This document shows, piece by piece, positions 21,982-34,460 of a DNA stretch of 64,000 bases. The notes beneath the pieces are model-generated. The model saw only the letters and a program-made list of their open reading frames with translations, was not told the DNA's origin and did not search any database. Origin of the DNA: Oxytricha trifallax (lineage: Eukaryota; Ciliophora; Spirotrichea; Sporadotrichida; Oxytrichidae); the NCBI GenBank assembly GCA_000711775.1, contig ARYC01001541.1, positions 1 through 64,000 of the forward strand, read 5' to 3'. Both the position numbers and the translations under genes were made by a program. The stretch's first letter is position 1. The number at the start of each line of letters is the position of its first letter.

Positions 21982-22717
21982 TTCATTTCCCTGGATTATA
22001 CTTAAAGATAGATTCAATCTATGCATTTTCAATATAAGAGAGCTGCAACCTTATAAAATCTCTTAATAAAACATACTTTGGGGTTAGTTATGCACCTTGA
22101 GGTAGTATAGGAAAGGCAGCAAATTAGTTGTAATATCTTATACTTTAAATAAATTATTATTTAATTTGTTTATAATGGAAAATTTTAGTACATTTAAAAC
22201 ATTAATAATTTGGTATTTTATGTTTTTAATTTTTACGATGGGAGAGTTGGAGATATTCAAGTTTAAAATATACTAAAAAGAAAACGAGAGTTAAATAGAA
22301 TAACAAAAGATAGAACAATAATGATAATAAATTTTTATATTGCATCCTTAAGTCATATATAATCATTTTATTTGACTTATAAGTTAGATTCAATCTTAAT
22401 TCTTTAAAAATTAAATAAATTTCCTAAATTTAAATTAATATTAATTGTTGAACAAAACCTAATAATAATAATATATTGTTAAATAAAGTTACGATAAAAA
22501 TGAAACTTATTTTGGCATTTTCATTCTAATAAATCATCTGTTTTTCAATAGCAACCTCAAACTAGTAATATGAATATAATTTACTTTATAATTAAGAAGA
22601 CACTTATCATGTTTCTAAAGATCGAAACTTACAATAAAATTGAATAATTTTAGTACTTTTATAGCATTTTTATAAAAAATTATGTAATTTTGATGAAAAA
22701 TATATAATAAATAAAAT
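21982..22717. other. Spacer, mostly AT-rich
   Basis: A slightly GC-richer stretch at 21982-22140 may be coding in one frame but gives no convincing protein. The remainder is AT-rich. Confidence 0.4.
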
Positions 22718-25238
22718 GGTACAGCACAAATTATGTATAGCTCTAAGCAATGTATCAATGAATGCCTAAATTCATCAAATCATAATGTTTTCTGTTCAAC
22801 TGATGAGACAAAGGGATATTGCTGCAGTGATTATCAGACTTGTTAAAGTTTAACTGGAACCAATGCACTTTGTTCTGTCAATATACTTACAATATATTTA
22901 TATAATTTATGTATGATTAATTGAAAAGTTGATTTTACATTTTCTGGGGTTTATAACCAGTAGTAATTAAAATTAATCATAGAAATTGGTATGTCCACAG
23001 AGCAATTAATGCAATAACTATACAGTTGATTACTACCCACAAAGTGATGGGACAATCTTAACGTTCAAGTAAGAACCCACTAATTTGTACATCAACTTTA
23101 AAACTCTTAAATTTTTATATAAAAATTTTCAATATAACTGTATCTCAGCATAAAAAATGTTTTAGTTTTTGTGAAGTCAAAAAAAAATCTTGAATCATTA
23201 TCTTTTTCTAAAAAATAGTTAGTGGTAAATTTGTTTTGAATGATATCTGCAAATAAACTTAAAAATAATTGAATAAGTATTAACTATAATTCTTATAAAG
23301 TAGATAATTCAAATACACTTTCCGATTCAGGAAGGATGACCCACAAATGAACAATTAAAGTTTCATGACACTATCCATGAATTATTTTTAAAATGCCCAA
23401 GCCATTTACATGTATTCAGGAAACTTTAATGAGGCCATTAATTTTTCTGGAAATCTTTACAATTTTCAGTTTCAAATTTAAAATATATATAACAGGGATT
23501 ATTTACTTTAATTATATTGGGAATTTCAGTTATTTCTAAAATAGATAATCATAAGAATAAGAGGAAAGATAAAACTTTTGAAGAAAAAAACATTTTAATA
23601 AGAAGTTTTAGTTCTTCTTTTAATTGTTACTTAATTTACTTAATAAAAATGCTTTAAAATTAATGATTAGATTATTTCTATTTAAAATAATTAACGTAAA
23701 AGATGTCATTTCATTGCAATTAAAATATTAAGTTTCAATAACTGGTGTATTATCCTTACGATTTTTATGTCGTCTTAACTGGGGATCAAGAATATTTGCC
23801 AATGTCATTCGATTTCACAATACATTATGGAGATTTCCCAAGAGACCCTAATTAAGATTATGGTTAGAGTAATGGCAGTGATAGTACTGTGAGTGTTAAG
23901 ACTATTTTAATTGCTACACTTGTCCCTATATTGATTATTACTGCTTGTAAACCTAAATAATTATTTCTATAATTGTACATGAATTTCTTGAAGTTTGCCA
24001 TGACCATCTTTATCTTATGCTGTTGTTGTAACTAAAAATCCAAGCAAAACAGAAAGAATAAATCTGTAACAAACTTCAGTGATAAAAATCAAGCGAACCC
24101 CTTAACGGATTAATCTAGTCAATACAAATCATTAGTACACAATTAAAACGATGTAACAATTAAACCAGAGCTAATGGTAGGTTTTGGCATTAACGATTCT
24201 ATCAATCTTATTAATGGTGTTAAAACAAGAGATGGCAAGGAAAACTCTTTGAGAAATAGAGGTGGAGATTTTAGGCCACTTAGCACTGATATCGAAGGAT
24301 AGCCATAAAATTGTGATGGTTAAGATTAGTTTAACATACCTGCTATGGAAATGTTAAATAACGCTTAATAACCATAACCTATCAATAAAGTAAATTAAAA
24401 GTATGAAATAAATGAGATTATTAAGAAATTTTTGACTTAGAAATACCCAGACTTACACTATTAGCAAATATAAGCGGAAAATGAAGATGAACTTTAAATC
24501 CCCTAGCATCTGTAACCTGATTATTTGAAGTGGCTCCATGAAAATAACATAAACTTCATAGATTTTGAGAATTAAGGATACAAAGAGGATATTATTGAGT
24601 TTATACTTAAGACTCCTTACTTACCATCTCCAATGGCCGCAAGTCCTATTGGCAGTGATTAAGGTCTTCAAAACAGAATTTTTAATTTTGTTTATATTTT
24701 TCGTAATTTCTATGAGAATATTAAAGCTCTTAAATTTATAATTCAGGAAGCATTGGATATGATGCCAGTGCACAACCATCAAGAGCCAGATAGCAATTAA
24801 AACACTTAATCCTAATAATATTTATAGAACTAACTCTCTTAATAAAATTAGCAAAGCATAAAAGAGCTCCAACCACAAAATAATATCTAGTAACATTTTT
24901 ATCCATCTTCCTTTTAAAAATAAAACAGAGATATTGAATATGAATCAATTAGTGTTTAGAATGTTTCCTCTAATTAAATTACTCCAAAAGTAGAGAGTTA
25001 TTAATAATCTATAAACTTTAATAGAAATAACATGCAAACACCTTCAATTATTGATTAAGACTAATAAATGGAGGTTCTTATCCCTAAAATGTAAAAATAA
25101 AAAACTAAAAAGTTACATAGAAATTTAAGGGAAGCAGAAAATAGCAGAAATAGTAATAAAGCTAAAATCATGGAAACTAAACAAATGAGATATAATGATC
25201 ATTTACGTTAAATAACTGAATAACATAGGATGTTTTGA
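22718..25238 (+). CDS. Membrane protein with Cys-rich ectodomain and Gln-rich tail (paralogue 2)
   Basis: Paralogue of 15711-19072. About 22718-22905 encodes CINECLNSSNHNVFCS and GYCCSDYQTC; about 22985-23067 VCPQSNQCNNYTVDYYPQSD, joined by pointer TTCA (23064-23067 / 23326-23329) to KDDPQMNNQSFMTLSMN (23330-23480); the last and largest MDS, about 23745-25238, runs from YVVLTGDQEYLPMSF through the membrane region (KTILIATLVPILIIT ... FILCCCC) and a continuous Gln/Asn-rich tail (FILKTPYLPSPM, ESISVQNVSSN) to TGA 25236-25238. The membrane segment contains about 20 extra codons relative to paralogue 1, possibly an in-frame IES. The 5' start is not found. Confidence 0.75.
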
Positions 25239-25719
25239 TCTAACTAATCTAAAATTTAATATTTTGAAATTAAATAATATTTTGGTTAAATATTTATCAC
25301 TAAGCAACATGTACAGCTACTAATTTGCATTTCAATTTTTATTTTCCTTATTTTAGATAGGTTTTTATTTTACAACATTTTATTGGTATTTTATATATTA
25401 ACAAAAATTACTGTTTTGAGAAAAAAAAAATGCTCTTAGTTTTTCTCCATTTTTATTTTTATAAAATATATATCGTTTGATTACAAAATTTATTATATAC
25501 TTCTAAGTTACAAGTATCAATAAAATTTCATGCAATCTCAATATAAAGTTTTGATTTCTACAAAATTAAATTGAGTCTAATTCAAAATATTAATCATTTG
25601 ATTGATCTAGAACGGAAGTTATTATTGGAGAACTCTTAAAAGTATAGTATCAATTGAATCTTAAATTTATAATTTAAATTTTGAATTATTAATAATATAT
25701 CAATCGCTTTAATTTTACG
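25239..25719. other. AT-rich spacer
   Basis: No coding frame or element recognised. Confidence 0.5.
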
Positions 25720-26457
25720 ATTTTACCTTTATAATAAGCTAGTCAACTAGTCAAAAAAAGTAAAATTTGATTATAGATACAGAAATCAATTAGTATGAAC
25801 CAAAAATTTAGGAATCATAATAAATTCAAATATCACAGGATATACCAGATTAGAGCTTAATTATCTAAAATCGAGATGAAGTTGAAAATTAATCATTAAT
25901 GAGACCATTCGAATAAGTCAATGGAATCCAAAATATATAAGAAATTTAAAATGTCGGACTAGATTCAAGCTTAAAAAAGATCAAATTTCAATAGGATATA
26001 TAAAGAAATTCCTTCAATGATTATTAACTTTTAGATGATTAAAAGAACAAAACTTTTCAATAACAAAAAGTAGAAAGAAATTACGATTAATCTGCATCAT
26101 TGTTATCTGATAAAAAGTTAATGTCACAGACGACTTTCAACAACAATTCAAATATTATTTATGTGGATGAACGTGGAGAGTCTGAGAGACCCAAATCCTC
26201 AGGTTAAGCTTTAAAGAATAATAGATAAAATGGAAAGACTAAGAATAGTAAGAAAAGATAGGAGAGTAGAGATTTCACTTAGAAGTTTTTTTAGTATATT
26301 CTATGTATTAATATAAATTAAGCTTTAAAAATATAATTCATTTTAATAAAAGTCTATAACACATGATTTGCCTAATTAAGATGTTGATAAAAATTAGACC
26401 AATAAAAATCAAGACTAAAGAGAGGACATTATATATGACAAGCTTTAAGATCTATGA
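25720..26457 (+). CDS. Gln/Asn-rich protein tail (MDS of a third gene)
   Basis: One frame is open from about 25720 to about 26300 with many TAA/TAG (Gln): IQESQQIQISQDIPDQSLI, MRPFEQVNGIQNIQ, NVGLDSSLKKIKFQQD, SLLSDKKLMSQTTFNNN, IIYVDERGESERPKSSG, then a basic stretch (KTKNSKKRQESRD). After a probable small IES near 26290-26370 it ends DLPNQDVDKNQTNKNQDQ ... DKLQDL with TGA 26455-26457. Composition resembles the tails of the two genes upstream, but I see no alignable motif. Decayed copies lie at 34375-34450 and 61920-62100. No N-terminal part identified. Confidence 0.55.
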
Positions 26458-28429
26458 TTCATTTCTGCAAAATATGATTTATTATGATAAATTTATTTAA
26501 TTAGTATTTTTCTTAAATAATTTATAGTTAATGTTTAAACATTAATAATTAATAATTATTTCTCAAATTTTTGACTTTACTTATTAACATATAATTGCTA
26601 ATTCTAAATTATAAAAATAAAATGTATCTTTAATATAAATTATATTTTCTTATAAGAATTGACTTAAATAATATCCAATTATAAAATATTTATTGTTTTT
26701 AACTTCTAGATTTCGATATAAACCCCCTATGATTTAACTAAAATATTGGAAGGGGTAGGTAAAATGAGTTAAAATATCATTATAATCGACTTTAATTATG
26801 TATAATTAATAGATTTTAAAATTACACTTCAGTATATTCAAATATGGACAATAATTAGTTATAAATAATATGGTAAATATTTATAACTTAAGCCTATAAT
26901 TTTCCTTCTCTCTCTACATCTTTTGTTCATGACTCTCTAATATATCTTTTTTATATTCATTGAGGGGGTTTTAAAATAATTAAATATTTATAAAATGAGA
27001 ATAATAATAATGTTCTAATATCCTTTTAGTACATTTATAAAGCTCTTTTTCATGTGCTAGATAATAATAAATAATTAAGTAATTTATAAATTATTTTTAT
27101 ATAGTTAATTTAGTTGAATGGGAAGTTAAATTTATATGTATTGAATAAAGTAAAAAAGGTTTTATCAAACATATAATATTTGATAGTCAATTAATATTCA
27201 ATCCAATAAATTTCAAAATATAAATTTAAATAACATTAATTGAAATATCATGGCTAATTAATTTAATAATTAAATTAAATTCTATTATTTAAAATTAGTG
27301 ATATGTTATTTAATCTTAAAAGTAATAAATAATTAATTGATATTTAAAAGACTTATTTAAGATTAAATAATTATTAAAAATACTAATATATCATCTTAAA
27401 AAAATTAATAAAATAACTTAATTGCTTTTTTGCCTAATTATATTTATTTTTAACTAAGACAAATGTCAATCTATATAATTTTAATATCGAGATTTTATTT
27501 ATTCAGCAATCAATTTATAGATTTTCATTATTCTCTAGCTAAATATGTAATGAATTAATTCTATTTGAACATCAAATTTAGAGTAAACGGTTAATATAAA
27601 TGCTAATAAATGTTAATTAAGAAATTTAATATTTTTTTAATAATAGCAACTTTATACATTTAATTAATGCTATGATAAAGACGTTTTTCCATTCTAAATC
27701 TTATAAATTTTAGATAAAATTCATTAGATTCATGGTATCATATTTATATCGATATTTTATATTATTTCAATGTATTATGTGAATTTATTTATTATATTAA
27801 ATAAAATATTAGTCACATTATTATGAAAGTATGCTTACATGAACAAAAGTATATTTATAACTATTGCAAAAGTTTAGTGATAAAAGCTGATTGTAAAAAT
27901 TTATAATTCTTATAGGTTGTTTTTTTTTTCTTAAATTCGATGAGAAATTTCAAATCTTAATAATTACACAAAAATATTTCTTAGATTTTGTATATCTCCT
28001 TTAAATTAAACTGTTTACTTTCATTGATATAAAATGCTCTCTCTCTAAAAGATAAAATGAGAGTGTTGAATCAGAGACACATTAATTATAAAAATGCTTT
28101 TAATTTCAGAAGTGGTTATTACTAAAAATTATTGTATTTGTTTATTATTTAATAGTTTATTATCTTCTCGATTAATTTAAAGAGTCATAAATCTGAAAAT
28201 GTCCTTTTTAGTATAAAAATAAAAATAATTATATAAAGATATTAATTAAACAAAAGAGGCTAATATTTTTGAAATTTGATTTATTGATTTCGAAATAAAT
28301 TAATAAGCTTCTCAAAGGATTTTTATTATTGATACCCCCCCTAAATCATACTTTAATTTCATTTTTTTCAAAAAAAATTCTATAAAATGTTTTTTATAAA
28401 CAAAAGAGATGCAGGTTTGATTGCTCTAT
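26458..28429. other. AT-rich spacer; partly duplicated at about 36850-37900
   Basis: No ORF. TGCTATGATAAAGACGTTTT near 27670 recurs with one change at 36859, part of a longer diverged duplication that also carries the downstream propeller exons. Confidence 0.5.
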
Positions 28430-29398
28430 GGTGAAGCCAACAATGCATCAATAGAAGCGATGTTTAATTCAGTATATTTTAAAATTAGAACATCATAAAT
28501 TATTCGATTATATAAATGAATTAAGAAATTTAAATTCATTTTGATCAAGAGTTTGCAATATTTTTATATAATATAGTTAAGTTAATTTCAAGCAAGAAAG
28601 CTTTTGTTGCTTGTTTTACGCTAAAAAAAGATAATTATGTTTTAAAAAAATTATAAAAATCTAAATCATTCGCAATCGATATATGCATAGAAACCTACCT
28701 CAAAGGAAAAAAAATATGAGACGCTGACATTTAAAATGAAATTGATTTAAATAGTTATCATTTATAAATCATTTAATTGATAATTTTATAGTTAAATAAC
28801 AAAACTTTATTAAAATTAACGAGATAAATAAAAAAATAGTGTTCATAAACAAAACGATTATAATAATAAAAAGAAACTATATTAAATAATAAAAAATTAT
28901 CATCAAATCATTAATTATGCTTCAAATTATTTGTCAAATTAATATAATATGAATTACAAAAATAATACTTTGTGAGCAAAAAAGTGCTATTTAATTATAA
29001 TTATTTAAATAAATATTATAATTCTAAATCCATCCATTTCATAAAACTTGTTTTACCTTAGATATATTATAATTTATAAAGTTATTACAGTATAATTTTG
29101 TTTAATTTATTGATAGAGCTAAATTTAATTAATAAAAACACGATTATTTATGTTATTAATTGTAATTTCAACTATAATTTCAAAAAAATTTTAATTTTAG
29201 TTTTTATTAAAAATTTTATTATTTCATGATAAATAATAACAAATATAGATTCTCTTATATTTATTGATGTTTTTGAATCCTACAACAGGAGACTTTATTT
29301 TCGGTGGGTACTCAGACGGCAAGCCAATTATTGGGTATTTTATAGATAAAGCAGGTTTAAATGGGACAGTTTGGTTGAATAAATACACTTCTGATAAT
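28430..29398 (+). CDS. Beta-propeller-like (SBBP-type) repeat exons, copy I
   Basis: Two coding pieces in AT-rich DNA: 28430-28470 (YGEANNASIEAM) and 29289-29398, which follows a CAG acceptor and encodes GDFIFGGYSDGKPIIGYF then GTVWLNKYTSDN. The pattern GD-FGGY-...-IGYF-...-VW-KY resembles SBBP-type beta-propeller repeats common in large ciliate surface proteins (inference from motif spacing). The second piece is cut at its 3' end by TBE C. A paralogous pair of pieces exists at 37915 and 39583. The role is probably extracellular adhesion or recognition. Confidence 0.5.
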
Positions 29399-30550
29399 CA
29401 AAAGCCCAAAACCCCTTAATGAGGTTTATAAGTGCTTTGATTTGTAGGGAATTTCTTAGGGGTTGGGGTTATTAATAGGTTTTAATGTGAAATATATAGT
29501 AAATGTATTTAATTTAATCACTCTAAATGCACTTTTGGATCATGTGGAAGAGGTCTGTAGTTTATTTTACTCAGCCACTATTCTATTTACTCTATCGATA
29601 TGTCTGATCGTGGGTTTGGCTTGATTATTACTTACTCTTGAGATACTCTTGTTTTAACTATAAATTGCTTTATTCTTTGCTTCGCATCCTTTTCACACCT
29701 TGTTGAGTAATAATCTTTGCGTGGCATATCGCATTCTATTATTATTGCTGTTATTGCCCACAAATCCCATTGAAAGTCTCCGTCTCTCCAGTCTTCTCTT
29801 TCAGGATATTAGCCTGGAGTTCCCATAACACTTTCAAGCCTTGATACTTCTACCCTTAATGCTCTGTTGAAGTCAATTATTGTCACTCTCACAGGTGAAA
29901 AGTTTATCATAACATTCTCAGGCTTCAAATCTCTATGAACAAAGCCTAACTTTTGTAGCTCTTTTATACCTTGTAAGGTTTAAGTTGCTATCAAAGCAAG
30001 CTACTTATGATTCCTTTGATCACTAATGAAATCTCTGAGGGTCATTTCATAGAGTGGGAGTCTGAAAGTAACATCATCTTTGGCGAGTAGAACAGCATCT
30101 AGCTTGATTAAGTACTTACACACTTTAAATTTTGCTAGAGTGAGTACTTGAAACTCGTTAGTAAACTCCATCTAATATTTATGATCACTTAAGAGATAGT
30201 TGAAAGGATAAACCTTGTAAACATATTGATAATCATTGATAACTTTCTTATCAAAGGAGTCTTCTAGAATAAGATAACTTTAAAGAGAAGCATCTAAATC
30301 TATCTATGCAAGAACTGGTATTTTTTTAATTGAATTTTGATCATGATTTTTGTGATTTCAGAGGTTAGTTGGTTGCGTGCCTTCTTTACGCACTCTAATT
30401 CACTAGCTTATTCAGGCACTGCCGCTTTAGAATATTCCCTGGATTTTCTTTTGTTGAGAAGCTTCAACTCAACTTCGTGCTTTTCAATTTCTATGTCTTT
30501 TTTTGTGAGCTTTTAAAAGATGTTTCTTCAAGTCTCTTGTATGAGAGTAC

Positions 30551-30903
30551 GGGGGGGGAAGTTTCCTGCCCCCAACATTAAATTTTATGTTTTTTGAAAT
30601 AATTTTAATAGAAACAATAAATTTCAATTTCAATTACCATAATCATGTACTAACAACATTTATTATTATATAATTTTCAAGGTACATAATTATTCTTTAT
30701 CAAATTATATATTATTAACAAGGCTAAAATAAGTGTTTTTTATTAATAATTAATGTAATTTTCATTAAATTTTAAATTCATTATCAAGGTAGAAATGATA
30801 TTTGAAGCTAAATTAAAAAAAACTACATCATAATTGATGATAAAGATTCTTTGAAAATTATAAAAATTACATATTTTTATGTATGGGGCAGGAAACTTCC
30901 CCC
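30551..30903. mobile_element. Small element, TIR GGGGAAGTTTCCTGC, 8-bp duplication GAGAGTAC
   Basis: 353 bp. Left GGGGGGGGAAGTTTCCTGCCCC, right GGGGCAGGAAACTTCCCCC; GAGAGTAC at 30543-30550 and 30904-30911. AT-rich interior without ORF. The 8-bp target duplication is typical of hAT-like elements. Family members: 2754-3039 (partial), 34963, 62108. Confidence 0.9.
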
Positions 30904-31151
30904 GAGAGTACTATTTATGGCACTCAAAGCAATCATACTTCCCATCGATTTTGTCATGCTTTAAGTATACAGTAGGCTTGTCTTCTCTATGCTCCTTCAT
31001 ATGTCTATACCAGCTTGATTTATGAGCAAAATCTCTCTGACACAGCTCACAAAAGTATACTTCTATTTCTTCAGTTTGTATCTGAATTTCATTAATACCT
31101 TTCTCCTCCTCTCCGTCTTCCACACACTTATTTGCCATTTATTTTCTATTA

Positions 31152-31611
31152 TTGTAGAAATACATTTGAATTTGGAAATTTAATTATAATTAAAATAGTA
31201 ATAATTCAAAATCGTGGCAGTTAAAGTTGTCCAATTTGAACGATCTTGGGCTTATTCGATAGAGAATTCAAAATTAACTGGGCTTTATTATTGGCGGTAC
31301 TATTTTATCGTATCCCTGGAGCGAGATAACTCGACTTTAATGTCAAGGTATAATTTTATTAATTTAGAGGTGTTTAATTAAAGTCGAGTTATCTCGCTCA
31401 GGGATACGATAAAATAGTACCGCCAATAATAAAGTCCAGCTAATTTTGAATTCTCTATCGAATAAGCCCAAGATCGTTCAAATTGGACAACTTTAACTGC
31501 CAATAATTTAATTAATTATTTATTTAATTTAAATTAATTTCCCAAATTCGAATGTATTCAATTATTTATTTAATTTAAATTAATTTCCCAAATTCGAATG
31601 TATTCCTACAA
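31152..31611. mobile_element. Fold-back element, TTGTAGGAATACATT family
   Basis: TA at 31150-31151 and 31612-31613; termini TTGTAGAAATACATTTG / GAATGTATTCCTACAA; long hairpin arms (GAGCGAGATAACTCGACTTTAA and its inverse). A stretch of about 48 bp near the right end (ending CCCAAATTCGAATGTATTC) is tandemly duplicated. Confidence 0.88.
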
Positions 31612-31771
31612 TATTAATTTCTATTTTAATAACAGAGACTTCAAGTAATAGCTCTGGTAGTTCTTTATGAGAGTTCATCTCACTGCTATCACACTTTTTA
31701 TTGCTGCCAAAGGTAAGTCTCATTTAGTTTGATGGAAGTGCTGTTGTTTTTCTTAAAATGTTAGCGCTCAT

Positions 31772-32306
31772 ATTTAAATTTGAATTTAAAATTATAAAAC
31801 TGCCTCTATAACTAAGAGCTTATATGAGAGCTTTGCAAGCCTACAAGTTTCAAGGGAAGTTCTTAGAGTATTAGAGAAGAATTATGAGTGTTAAGAGACG
31901 ATCCAGCTCTAAATATGGGTGAGGAAGTAACCATTTTTACTTTCAATAATAAGTTGATTATAGTACGTACCGATTTAGGAGGTGCACCTAATTAAGTACG
32001 TACTGCCTTAGGAGGTATTTTGTGATTTTATGATTAAAATTAGGGTGCTCCTAATTAAGTACTAGAATTTTAGGAGCTACTCCTAATTAAGTACGAACCA
32101 ATTTAAATTAAAAAATATGGAACTATAACAGTAGTATTTGATATAAATCTCTCAAGTTTGAAACCAGTTCTCAAAACCTTTTCCATTTCCTTCTTAGAGG
32201 TTGACCTCCTATAGGATGCCCATATTTAATAGTAAGTTTTACAGAGGTATATAATTGAAATCAATAAACTTAAATTTGAATATCATTTCTTAGATCTGTA
32301 AACAAG
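31772..32306. promoter_or_regulatory. Divergent spacer of TBE C
   Basis: Same organisation and repeat unit (CTCCTAATTAAGTAC) as 249-812, with one repeat fewer than copy A. Confidence 0.5.
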
Positions 32307-33093
32307 ATGGAGACAATGAATGATGTAATGAAAAGAGTGCAAGCACAAGAATTAATTCAGAGATTTAGAAGCAAGGAGGATTTGCACCGCTACCTGGTGC
32401 AGCAAGGTAATGAACTCATAGTAACTCATCTTGATTATGTAGTTGGTTTGTTCTTGCCAACGATGGAAGGTACTAAAATTTCATTTCTAAGGGCGATACT
32501 CTGCGAAGAGAAGAAAGCATTGAAAACTTAAGATGTAAAGTTTGCAGAGATTCCAAACTATCCAGAAATTTCAGTGACTAACTTATATGATAATGCTATG
32601 AACGACCCAGAGGTTTCGCAGTACCTGCCTACTAAGAAGCAGTTGTCAAATAAACTACCTGAAAGAAACTATTTCTTTGGCATACTTGCAACTATTTAAG
32701 GAGATTACTTGAAAGAAATTATTCAAGAATCTCTTAAGAAAAGGTACAGAATCTCTTCAGAAGATAAAGACAAACAAGGGATCAAGATAAGCGAGAGCTT
32801 GCTATCAGAGCCGCAGAAGCACCCTTATATTTCAAGTAAGATTTGTAGCTTAATTTTTTAGAAAAATCTGATACTGGCATCTTCTTGATGAAGGAATACA
32901 GGAAGCTTTACATAGAGTGAAAGTCGCAGACAAAGTATGAAGTTAGCAAGAGACTTTATTCAAATATTTAGCCTCCAGAGTCAATGAACATAAATGCTGG
33001 AGCTGGCAGCAAGAGAAGAAAACTTAGGAGGAGAGAAGCAAGAAGTAGAAGAAAAGAAAGAGAAGCCAGCTCCCTCTAAAGAATTTTAAATGT
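32307..33093 (+). pseudogene. TBE C 22-kD gene (two introns, late nonsense codon)
   Basis: ATG 32307. Introns 32407-32442 (36 nt) and 32836-32861 (26 nt) as in the other copies. Read without splicing, the frame is open for exactly 193 codons to TGA 32886-32888, about 22 kD, which probably explains the historical name. With splicing it continues to TGIFLMKEYRKLYIE and hits TGA where other copies have a codon for Arg (RER), so the C-terminal extension is truncated here; the remainder (KRLYSNIQPPESMNINAGAG) is still recognisable. Confidence 0.8.
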
Positions 33094-33104
33094 GACTTAT
33101 ATAT

Positions 33105-34169
33105 TCATTAACTTAACCACAAAACTTATTTATATATATTCACTCTCCCTTCTTTAGCACACTTTTAAGCCAATTAATTATCTACTCTCTTCGCTGAACT
33201 TTTAATAAAGTCTACTGTATCGATAGGTAGGTCATGCATCAAGTGGTATTGCAGCAGTTTCTTGTAATGTCCTTTTAAAATATCTCAGTAGAACTCAATT
33301 CCATTAAACCATGGACTGTAAGGTACGTTGAACACTGACGTTATTCTAAGTTTTTCATAACTCTTCATTGTTTCTTTAGTCTTATGAACAGAAAGATTAT
33401 CAACAAACAGTATAATCTCTTATTCAGGGTACTTCTCTCTCAGCTGTTCTCAGAACTTGATATACTACTGCTCTGTCTTTATAAAGCGAAGATGAATAAC
33501 ATAAGTTTCTAAACCAACATCCTCGCTAATTCCTCCAAGAATTGCCATTGTTTATACCTTGACTTTTTAGTCATATACTTCGATATTACTAACCCTCTTA
33601 TACTAAGACTTCTAGATGAAAGTGTTGAAGGTAAACACAGACTCGTCAGCATGAATAAACTTAATATTATTCTATTAGGCTCTCTGCATTTAATTATAAA
33701 TATAATTTAAGTTGTTGTTGTAAAATGGCAAAGTGAAATCAATAACTCTCTTGATACGATTTACACCTTTGCAAGAGATACCGTTTCATTTATAAATGTT
33801 TGCAACAGACTATACAGAGATCTTCAACTCAGGGAACTGGAGATGAAACATAATAGCTCGTTAATCGAGAGAGAAGAGACCAATACTTCAAAGTTTTATC
33901 ATTAATAAGATAGTCAATATGCTTCTATAGAAACTATGACTACCTCTTAGACTAAGAATTCAGCTACTATTGCTTTAATTATAGTGCTACAAGACAGCGG
34001 GAACAAACAGTTGACAGACCTCGCTTTAAGAATAGCGCAATAGACTTATAGTTTAGTACTGGTTTGATTTATTCACTGTATATATCACATCCATAACGCA
34101 GTTTAAACACTAAATCTATAACTCCTCATCATAAATAAACCCCAAAAGCTTGCTATTTCAGTCTCACAT
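33105..34169 (-). pseudogene. TBE C 42-kD transposase, decayed
   Basis: Aligned with copy A over the full 1065 bp. ATG 34167-34169 is followed at once by TGA; a small deletion after SIYDEE and an insertion in the segment matching RSIKTEQYIKF shift the frame. DDE motifs remain partly recognisable. Non-functional. Confidence 0.85.
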
Positions 34170-34362
34170 TTAATTAATAACCCCAACCCCAAAAAATTCC
34201 ATACAAATCAAAGCACTTATAAACCTCATTAAGGGGTTTTGGGGTTTTGATTAATGTTCGACGCACACATTTATTACATGACCTCTCGTAAAGATTGCTG
34301 TTTTAATTTTGTGTTTAATTTTATAAAAAAAATAAAGTTTACTCATTATTCCTCTTCAATAT

Positions 34363-34460
34363 AATTTTTTATTAGAATCTATAACATAAGATCTACTAAA
34401 TTAAGTTATTAATAAAAATTACAACTTTATCAGGAATTCAGAGATAATATTTAAAAAACT
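34363..34460 (+). pseudogene. Decayed copy of the 26340-26430 gene tail
   Basis: TCTATAACATAAGATCTACT and following bases match 26352-26420 with many substitutions and no maintained frame. Confidence 0.5.

Larger units (their letters stand above)
29518..31771 (-). pseudogene. TBE C 57-kD zinc-finger/kinase gene, interrupted by two insertions
   Basis: Start by homology ATG 31769-31771 (MSANILRKTTALPSNQ), stop TGA 29518-29520. Two C2H2 fingers: YFCELCQRDFAHKSSWYRH...H and DCFECHKQYSHTRDLKKH...H; the second is split by the insertion at 30551-30903. A kinase-like domain follows, with HRDLKPENVM, DFN in place of DFG, GTPG and WDLWAITAII, all well preserved. The fold-back insertion 31152-31611 separates the N-terminal 50 codons. 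Removing both insertions with one copy of each target duplication restores the frame at both sites. A TGA after KKRHRN near 30500 still breaks it. Confidence 0.8.
29399..34249. mobile_element. TBE transposon C (4851 bp) with two nested small elements
   Basis: Left end CAAAAGCCCAAAACCCC (one substitution), right end GGGGTTTTGGGGTTTTG at 34233-34249. Same subfamily as A. Without the nested elements (and their duplicated bases) it would be about 4.03 kb. The flanking triplets differ, AAT at 29396-29398 and ATT at 34250-34252, unlike B, D and E whose duplications match. It joins propeller exon copy I to the remnant of the 25.7-kb gene tail. Confidence 0.93.

Noticed and set aside
24736..24948. 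Minus-strand 70-residue frame
   Set aside because: Antisense to the continuous Gln-rich tail of the + gene.
26002..26082. AAAGAAATT direct repeat (26002-26010 / 26074-26082) as an IES
   Set aside because: The unit is 72 bp and the frame is open and protein-like through it, so no excision is needed.
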